Source: Eremomyces bilateralis CBS 781.70
Lineage: Eukaryota; Ascomycota; Dothideomycetes; Eremomycetales; Eremomycetaceae
Length of the DNA stretch: 64,000 nucleotides
Direction: 5' to 3'
Assembly: GCF_010015585.1 (NCBI RefSeq)
Contig: NW_022985077.1
Span: forward strand, 62,001 to 126,000
Part shown: positions 57,083 to 64,000 of the stretch, piece after piece
Position numbering within the stretch: the first letter of the stretch is position 1
Layout of the letters: the number at the start of each line of letters is the position of its first letter
Position numbers and translations under genes: made by a program
Notes under the pieces: generated by a model
What the model was told of the DNA's origin: nothing
Seen by the model: only the letters and a program-made list of their open reading frames with translations
The model's database searches: none

Positions 57083-58954
57083 TCATCGTCGCCAACCACT
57101 AGTAGTGCTGCCTCTATCATCCAGTTCTCGCTGCCTCTCAGCACTTTTGGATCGGCTTCGATTCCGACCGCCACCGAATGCGCGGTCAACATGGCGTCGT
57201 GGTGATGCATGCCTGGGGCGGTCAGGATCGTGTCGACGTCCGTCGCGGTCATCCTCTCTGTAATGACCTCGGTCGCGAGGCGGTTCTCGTCGGTCTACGT
57301 GATGGTAGTCGCGGTCTCGATATTGGCGCTCCCCCTGGCGAGGTTTGCGATTCGGAGTGTCGTCGTAATCTAAACTTGCCGACCGTCGGTTGAGCTCCCC
57401 AGGTTCGCGATCTCGCACCCTGGCACCATCGGAATACGCAGGAACGTAGCTGTCCGCATGTGGTTTGCGCTCACGGTCGTGAGCTCTGGGAGCGTTCCTC
57501 CCACTGTTCATGTGATAGCGACCGTCCGGTCCAGAATGATGGCTATGATGCCGATATGCTGCTCCTACGCCGGGTGCACGGCTATACGCAGCGCCACGGT
57601 CTCTCCAAATCAGCACGAGATGTAGAAATGTTGGGATGCTTGATTTACCATTGAAAAAGTCGTCATTCTGGCCGTTACCCATTTCACCACCAGCAGGCGC
57701 TGGAGGCAGGTTCGGTTTGCTCCGAACGGAGCGACGGTCGATCTCATGGGAGTCCTCGAATCTCGGAATCTCGTGTGGACGCAAAGGATACGGCTTCGTT
57801 CGGAAGTAGGGATGTTTTAGAGCATCGATCGCGTTGATTCTTCCCCGCCAATCGAGAGTCAGAAGCTTCTCTAACAAATCAAGCGCATCGGTGGAGAGTC
57901 TATAACACGTCAGTACCAACTGTGAATGGCGTGAGGAGATCCATACTCTCTGAAGATCTTCCGTAAGTTTCCACTCGTAGGCGCCCATATCTTGTTATAG
58001 ACTTCTCCGACGCCTGGCAGCTCTTTCCAACCAGGCATATTCTGGTCGCTCGGCGAACCCACGAGATTGAAGATTAATGTCGCTTGGTTCTCGTCACTGG
58101 TGCCGACGAGGATCGGTTTGCGCTTGAACATTTCGCCAAAGACGCAGCCGACTCCCCACATGTCCACGGCAGTCGTGTACTTGGTCAGTTTCATCAAAAG
58201 CTCCGGCGGTCGGTACCACCGTGTCACCACCAGGGCCGTATAGTCATGGGTTCCGGATCCGCCGCCTTGGCCAGGCTTCGGGGGAGAATCGAAATATGGA
58301 CGCGCAAGGCCAAAATCGGCAATTTGAAGAATGCCTTTGTTGCTGATCAGAAGGTTGGCCGCCTTCATGTCGCGATGCATGATCCGTGCCTCGTGGAGAT
58401 ATTCGAGCCCGGCAAGCAGTTGCAGCATATAGCTCTTGATCTGGCCTTCCGTGAAATCGACATCGGGGTTGTCAAGAAGTCCGGAGAGGTCATGCTCCAT
58501 ATAGGGTGTCACCATGTAATGAATATCCTTTTCTCTTGCTTTCACTGTTCAACTGTCAGTCGCTGGCAGGATATGCGTCACGTGATAAACTCACCTCCTC
58601 GCTTGACAGCCATCTCCATAAGTTTGAGGAGATTTGGATGGGATACTTGATTAAGAAGCTTGATTTCCCGAAGCGCTGTGATCGGGAACTGAGAAAAAAG
58701 GCATCAGTATTGAGCTACTGGTTGTCCAACGCGTGAACTAGCTTACGCCATCTTTCTCGCTGTGGATGATGATCTTCTTGAGCGCAACGATTTCCTTAGA
58801 GCGTGTATCACGGCATTTCCACACTTCACTGCAGGGTGTCAACAAATACTGCCGAAGGCCAAGGGATCACAGCTTACCCAAAAGTGCCTTCTCCGAGTTT
58901 CGCGATGAAGTCGAAGGTGGTGACCTTGGAAACGCCCTGGTATGGTCGGTCCAT
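57083..58954 (-). CDS. bur1: Cyclin-dependent kinase Bur1 (CDK9 type)
   Basis: Bur1 phosphorylates the RNA polymerase II C-terminal domain and Spt5 during elongation. Six exons on the minus strand: 58954-58878, 58828-58747, 58688-58595, 58544-57947, 57899-57649 and 57600-57083, giving 539 residues. The start is [20 protein letters not shown], followed by the glycine loop GEGTFGEVW. The C-helix reads [12 protein letters not shown], the exact PITALRE signature of CDK9/Bur1. The catalytic loop is [11 protein letters not shown], then DFGLARPY and [12 protein letters not shown]. The kinase is followed by a long Arg/Asp/Ser/His-rich tail ([30 protein letters not shown]). The last intron is 48 bases, a multiple of three without stops in frame, so both spliced and retained forms could be translated. 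Confidence 0.95.
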
Positions 58955-60502
58955 GGCTTTAACGAGGAGCCTTCGGCACTGCTAATAGCAACAGTCGGAC
59001 AACCAAGTATCATAAAAGGGTCTGGATGATGCAAGGCCTTTGGCTAATTCCGGGATATGGATGGTGTCGAATATGTCATGACGGAGCAGGACGTAGGGTG
59101 GACCTCAATCGGGAGACGCGACTTGCTGCATCCATGAGCAAGTGAATCCGAGCGCTGGGGGGATCAGATCCCTTTATCGGAGAACAAATCAGAAATGCAA
59201 AGCGGTATGGAGCAGGCGTAATTAGCTGATTGTATAAATTGACTTGTGATAAGGTAAGGTATTTGATCTTGGAAGCGGGTCACGATCCGATCCAACTGAA
59301 TAAATCGCCTGCACTGGGACATCCCTGCTGAGATCTGTTGGCTGGTTGCGATGCTTGGCGCCGCCTTCCGAATAACCTCACATCCACCATTGTCCGTCAT
59401 TCCTGCTCGTTTCCTGCTCCATCCAAGCTCGTGCTGGTCTCATCTAGGTCTCAATCAAAGTGAAGTATGCGCACCAGCCATTCCTCAATGCCTTCCAATG
59501 CTAACGACCGCCAGCCCCCTCGCACACATCCACAATGGCGAGCCCATGGAGTACCCGTTACGGCGCCAGTCACCCGATCAAACCTCCCCACGTCCGTCCG
59601 TTCTACAGATATACCGCCATCGGGCTCGGCGCCAGCATGTGGTTTTTCGTACGACGCCCCAATTCATGGAACCGGGCGTGAAGCTGATAATCCGATAGAT
59701 CTTCTACCGAGCAAAGCAGGACCTCCCGGTGCTGCTGCACTGGAGACACCCTTGGGAACACCACGATTGAACGCACCTTGACACCACGATGAGGCAATAT
59801 AGGTCCGGTGAGGGTATGGCGATTGTGCTATTGAATCACGAACGGAGCACTGCATTCGCAAAGCTGGATCTCCGATCTGAGGGCATGGTCGAAGCATTGT
59901 ACATATTATGGCGCCGTCGGAGGCATGGCAATAGCAGAAACCGGTATACCTTGCCGTTTGAAATATGCGACAAGTTCTATTATCCCTCGCTCGACATGAC
60001 AATGGTGATCGATGCTGCCATTGAGACCTTGGGGAGAAAACGACCCATACCCCAGATGTTACCCCAGATGCACTCCACTGACGGGCGAACCCTCCAGCGC
60101 AAACAGGATAGTATATCTGCCACCGATTCCACTACGTTGTGACGTTAACGTTGTTCTAATTTATTCCAAATGCGGCTACATTTTTAGTGACTTGCAGCAT
60201 CGTTGCAAACCAATCCCGTTCTAGGATGTCACGGTGCCTCCACATAGCATGGATGGGGTAGATATCTTGTCATTTGATCGTTCAGATCCTGTATCAACTC
60301 TAGCTCAAGGTTTAGGACTGTCTAGAAAACACTTTGCCCCCGTAAAAGCCTGTCAAGGCTGACTTTTGCTCATGTCTACTCTAAAAAGGCATCGATAGCC
60401 CGAGTTGATCATAAGTGCACCAACCCGATGAGATACCACCCGTGCATATGATATATAAAATCCCAACCAACTCCAAAAATATGCATGAATGAAAATCTAG
60501 CC
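58955..60502. other. Intergenic between bur1 and pro1
   Basis: About 1.5 kb without a recognised gene. The plus-strand frames at 59351-60142 have no domains and overlap on the opposite strand. It presumably contains the bur1 promoter at its left end. Confidence 0.45.
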
Positions 60503-62004
60503 TCAGCCCGAATTTGAAGCAGCCGACGGTCGCCGTCCAAAGCTCGGCGTTGCCGGGCGACTCGGCGAAGGGAAAAACGAAATATTCCCCCTTAGCGCGA
60601 CATACTCGCTGTCCGCGTAGCCTAAGACCTCACGAATCTTCTTACTCTGCAGCCCCTTGATGCGTTTGATCTCTATGGATGAATAATTGACCACCGCGCG
60701 CCCCACTTCCGTGGGCGGCTCGTGATCGTGCTCGTGCGGGAAGTAATCGTCTTGCGGATGGGACAGGTCCGGCTTGTTTACGACGAACAGCCGCACGGCT
60801 TCCTGCTGCGAGAAGTGGCCCTCGACCTCCACCACGCCGACGGGGAGAAGGCCGTGCTTTTCGTAGAGTGCGGTGTATGCGCCGGCGTCGATGTAGATGG
60901 ACCCGCGGGGTGAAAGGCCGTAGAGGAGCCAGAAGTAGTTGTCTTTGATCGGACTGAGGTGGGGGAGGAAGCGGGTGTGGAGGGGGACGGAAACGGGGTT
61001 GGTCTGAGGTGATAATGGCTCGTCCTCGTCTATTTGCTCGGGGATCGAGACCGCGGCCGGGATGGTGGAAATGGCCCCGTTCCGAAGGGCGTCAGCGGAC
61101 CCGGGCTGCTGCAGGATCTGACTTCGACTCGGGGTCGATGGTGTGGATGCCCGCGTAATCTCTTTCTCTTTCTGTGATTCGACGTAGTCGACTATGGTTA
61201 CGACATTGCCGGGATTGCTGGATTTCATGATGATGGTTGTGACGCCCTTGGACGTTGCGAGGCGTGCTGCGACGATTTTCGTCCCCATGCCACCGGTGCC
61301 TAGGTTTGAGCCGCTACTCGAGGTGTCCGCCTCGATTGCGGTGATATCCTCGACCACTTCAATTGGCTTGGCATCGGGGTTGGTCCTGGGATTCTTGTCG
61401 TAGAGGCAGTCAACATCCGTCATCAGAAACAAATAGTCCGCTTGCACCATGCCGGCGGTGATGCCAGCCAGCGTGTCGTTATCGCCGAATTTGATCTCGG
61501 AGACCGAAATGGTGTCGTTCTCGTTTACAATTGGAATGACGCCCATCTTCAAGAGCGCGCTGAAAGCGTTCTGGGCATTCCGAAACTGCTCCATGTCGGC
61601 AATGTCGGTCCTGGTGAGCAGGATTTGCGCGACAGGTTGCCGTTGAAGGTCAAAGATATCATCCCAGAGTCGCATCAGACGACATTGTCCTATAGCGGCC
61701 AGCGCCTGCTTTTCGGCGAGGAGCTTTGGCCGTTTGGGCATGTTCATGAGACGGAGAGCCACGCCGATGGCGCCCGAGGAAACGATGACAACCTTATGGC
61801 CTTCTTGCCGTAGGTTCACCGCGGTCTCTGCAATCAAAGCCAAGTTTGATACGAGATACCGCCGTGATGTCTCGTCTACAATGGAGCTCGTCCCTAGATA
61901 TGGTCAGCATTGTATAGCCGGGATTGAAGTGGAAGCATGGAAGCATGATGAGATGCAGCCAACCACCCACCCAGCTTGATCACGATAGTAAGAGATCGCT
62001 TCAT
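60503..62004 (-). CDS. pro1: Glutamate 5-kinase
   Basis: Phosphorylates glutamate in the first step of proline synthesis in the cytosol. Two exons on the minus strand, 62004-61971 and 61893-60503, with a 77-base intron, give 474 residues. The first exon supplies only MKRSLTIVIKLG and joins to TSSIVDETSRRYLVSN, the conserved start of the amino-acid kinase domain. Other blocks are VVIVSSGAIGVALRLMNMPK, PVAQILLTRTDI, VIPIVNENDTISVSEIKFGD and GTGGMGTKIVAARLATSKGV. After a variable Ser/Pro linker with STPSTPSRS a PUA domain follows (SPRGSIYIDAGAYTALYEKH through SSIEIKRIKGLQSKKIREVL). ATG 62004 gives the family-typical MKRSLTIV start; an upstream ATG at 62092 is in another frame. It is divergent from atp23. 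Confidence 0.96.
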
Positions 62005-62464
62005 CTTCAGAATATTTGTCTAGAGACTCTAGAAACATAGGAGATGAGGAGAAAAGAGAAGAGGAAAGAGATCGCCCGATTGAAATACTCATTCTTTCGG
62101 TGCCGCTGGTTCCCCGGTATTACGGTAATATCAAATTTAAACCTTGACGCTCCCTGATGTCAGACTCGAAAATTGTTCGGAGGTCATTCCTCCCCTGCAA
62201 TAGGTAATTAGGCTGCAGCCTGTAATACAGCTACCGAGCCACAGCCCGTTGAGAAGCTTGGAACATGAACCTTTGAATCCTCTTGCCTTGCACTGTTGAG
62301 GGTAGCACCGTTGCACGCCTTGCAAGTTGCACGCCCTTGCCACCCACTTCAAGCCGCCCACTTCAAGCCTCCGCCTGCATCGATCTGAAATAGATCCAAA
62401 TCTAATTAGTAGTCCCTTCGTCATTCCCCACGTTACCGCGGAGTGGCGGCCAATATACCTTCAC
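62005..62464. promoter_or_regulatory. Divergent promoter region of pro1 and atp23
   Basis: These 460 bases lie between the two divergent starts. No specific sites were recognised. A short duplicated segment (GCCACCCACTTCAAGCCGCC then CCCACTTCAAGCC) lies near 62340-62370. Confidence 0.45.
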
Positions 62465-63240
62465 ATGTCCAACCCGGAGCTTCCGGAGACGTCATCTCCT
62501 ACCCACCCGCAGGACTACACTGCCCCCGACCGAAGTTTCTACACATGGTCCAATTTCTTTAAAGTCTTATTAGCCGGTGCCCCGGAGGAGCGGCAAAAGT
62601 ATCTGGCGGTGAGGGATGAGTTGCGGGAGGAAAAAGATTGCAAGCGATGCGAGTCGTTCAGAGATTGGGCGTTCAAGCGGAGTAAGTTTTCCATTGGAAA
62701 ACCCATTCGAGGCGCAGTTGTTAACCCACGATTTTCTTCCCAGGTCCTGTCGTCCGCTTTCTCCGCGATGAAATCAACAAGATCGGCCCCGACCTAGGCC
62801 CCCAACACGTCCGATGCAAGCGCTGCGTCCATGGCACGAAGGGCAGTACCTCTGGTGGCTTCTCCCCGGACTACGGCATCCTGCTCTGCGCGAACGAGCT
62901 GGTGAACAAGAAGCGGCTGGAGGACACGCTCGCACACGAGATGGTGCACGCGTACGACCACGTGCGGTTCAAGACGGACCCGGAGAACCTCCGCCACGCG
63001 GCGTGCATGGAGATCCGGGCGTCGATGCTCTCGGGAGAGTGTCGGTTCATGCGGGAGTTCTTTGGGCGTGGGCAGTATAAGATCACGTCGCAGTTTCAGG
63101 ATTGCGTGAGGAGGAGGGCGACGTTGTCGGTGCGAGCAAGGAGGCATTGTGAGGACGATGTGCAGGCGGCGACGGCGGTGAACCAGGTCTGGGAGAGCTG
63201 TTTTAACGACACGAGACCGTTCGATGAGATATATAGGTGA
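62465..63240 (+). CDS. atp23: Mitochondrial inner-membrane metalloprotease Atp23
   Basis: Atp23 matures mitochondrial Atp6 and assists ATP synthase assembly in the intermembrane space. Two exons, 62465-62681 and 62744-63240, with a 62-base intron, give 237 residues. The join gives [19 protein letters not shown]. The zinc site is HEMVH at residues 137-141 within [20 protein letters not shown]. It carries the family's many cysteines ([44 protein letters not shown]) that are oxidised by the Mia40 pathway. The end is [16 protein letters not shown]. There is no classical presequence, as expected. Everything is intact. Confidence 0.96.
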
Positions 63241-63508
63241 TGATGGCGGCTTTGTACGATAGGGTGAAAGATCAGACGGGCATGTTTACGCTACAGACAT
63301 AGCTGATGTCGACTGACACTGTACGATTAGAGATATATACTGCTGTTCAAGCAGGGAACGCCGATGACCAACTAGATGACTCCACTATGATCCCAATGGT
63401 CCGGCCCGTTCATGATATAAGTTGCAAAAGACCCCGAATTCCGCCCGGTCTACTCCAAACGCCCCGATCTATGATATCCCACATGAAGTTCATACAGACT
63501 GGATTCAA

Positions 63509-64000
63509 TCAGTCCAAATCTCGTGCCCTTTCACTGCTCCGCGAATTATTCGACCCTAGACTTCTCTGGTGAGCCCGTTCGCCGGTGACGCAGTGCTTCA
63601 TGATCCAGGGGTGGCGTTCAATCTCCTCGAGTGCAATGCGCTTTTCGGGGTCAAGCACCAGTAGCTGCATAACCGGTTAGCGTTCGTATTCGGGAGTTGA
63701 GCACCGCGGATCTTACCCGTTTGATTAGGTCCCTTGCTTCTGAACTGACGAACCCTGGGATGGTCATCTCGCAACGAACAATTCGCCGTTGCGTCATCAC
63801 ATGGGTGTCTTCGAACGGCGCTTCGCCCACAAGGAACTCGTATGTGAGCACCCCAAGGGCCCAAAGATCGACCTTTTCGCTGTACGTCCGATCCCCTCCA
63901 TTTTTGCTGCGCCCGGAGATCATCTCTGGCGGCAGGTAGTCGAGCGTGCCGCACATTGTGTCTCGCCGGTTGTTGGGCGCATGCACGCTCCATCCAAAAT
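63509..64000 (-). CDS. ark1: Aurora kinase, C-terminal part (gene continues past the window)
   Basis: This is a mitotic Aurora/Ipl1 serine/threonine kinase of the chromosomal passenger complex. Two exons are visible on the minus strand: 64000-63717 (cut by the window edge) and 63664-63509, with a 52-base intron. The first begins in the activation segment [20 protein letters not shown], whose DFGWSVHAP pattern is diagnostic of Aurora kinases. [27 protein letters not shown] and [14 protein letters not shown] follow. The last exon has [20 protein letters not shown] and ends SSERARDLD. The N-lobe and the rest of the gene lie outside. It is convergent with atp23. Confidence 0.94.

Overview
The window is nuclear DNA from a filamentous ascomycete, most likely a eurotiomycete close to Aspergillus or Penicillium. 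This is judged from compact genes with 48-106 base GT-AG introns, the particular set of proteins, and remnants of Tc1/mariner and hAT transposons. There is no sign of operons, plasmids or prokaryotic DNA. Gene models were built by reading splice sites and joining reading frames by eye. Introns were accepted only when the joined frames gave conserved protein blocks and the exon lengths summed to whole codons.

Layout. 0.8-5.5 kb: a PP2A activator (PTPA/Rrd1, minus) diverges from an unrecognised acidic nuclear-type protein (plus). 5.7-7.1 kb: a broken Tc1/mariner copy flanked by TA. 7.3-17.3 kb: accessory and mixed genes, namely an acetamidase-family amidase, a Ser/Thr-rich type I membrane protein, a Slm1-like PH protein, a dead short-chain dehydrogenase, and a secreted class 3 lipase/feruloyl esterase. 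17.3-32.9 kb is gene-poor. It holds a 99-residue membrane protein, a secreted alpha/beta hydrolase, a 446-bp deleted Tc1/mariner element, a Zn2Cys6 regulator, a 130-residue orphan, several short repeats and one doubtful gene remnant. 32.9-46.1 kb returns to housekeeping: a DUF4419 protein, Spt6 (minus) divergent from Nop58 (plus), signal peptidase subunit Spc1, RING protein Rbx1 (minus) and Sec61 alpha (plus).

47.4-53.8 kb is the most unusual part. An alkaline phosphatase gene carries a 501-bp hAT MITE with a perfect 8-bp target duplication, inserted ten codons before the catalytic serine codon. Next to it lies a repeat-rich island: a 173-bp tandem duplication, an orphan protein whose C-terminus is a 15-bp minisatellite, and three copies of a 180-bp repeat. 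53.9-64 kb holds conserved genes: aspartokinase, the Bur1/CDK9 kinase, glutamate 5-kinase, the Atp23 protease and the 3' part of an Aurora kinase that runs off the window.

Most genes work independently. Functional links are general: Spt6 and Bur1 both act in RNA polymerase II elongation, Sec61 and Spc1 both act in ER translocation, and aspartokinase and glutamate kinase both act in amino-acid synthesis. I see no secondary-metabolite cluster, CRISPR array, rRNA or convincing tRNA gene.
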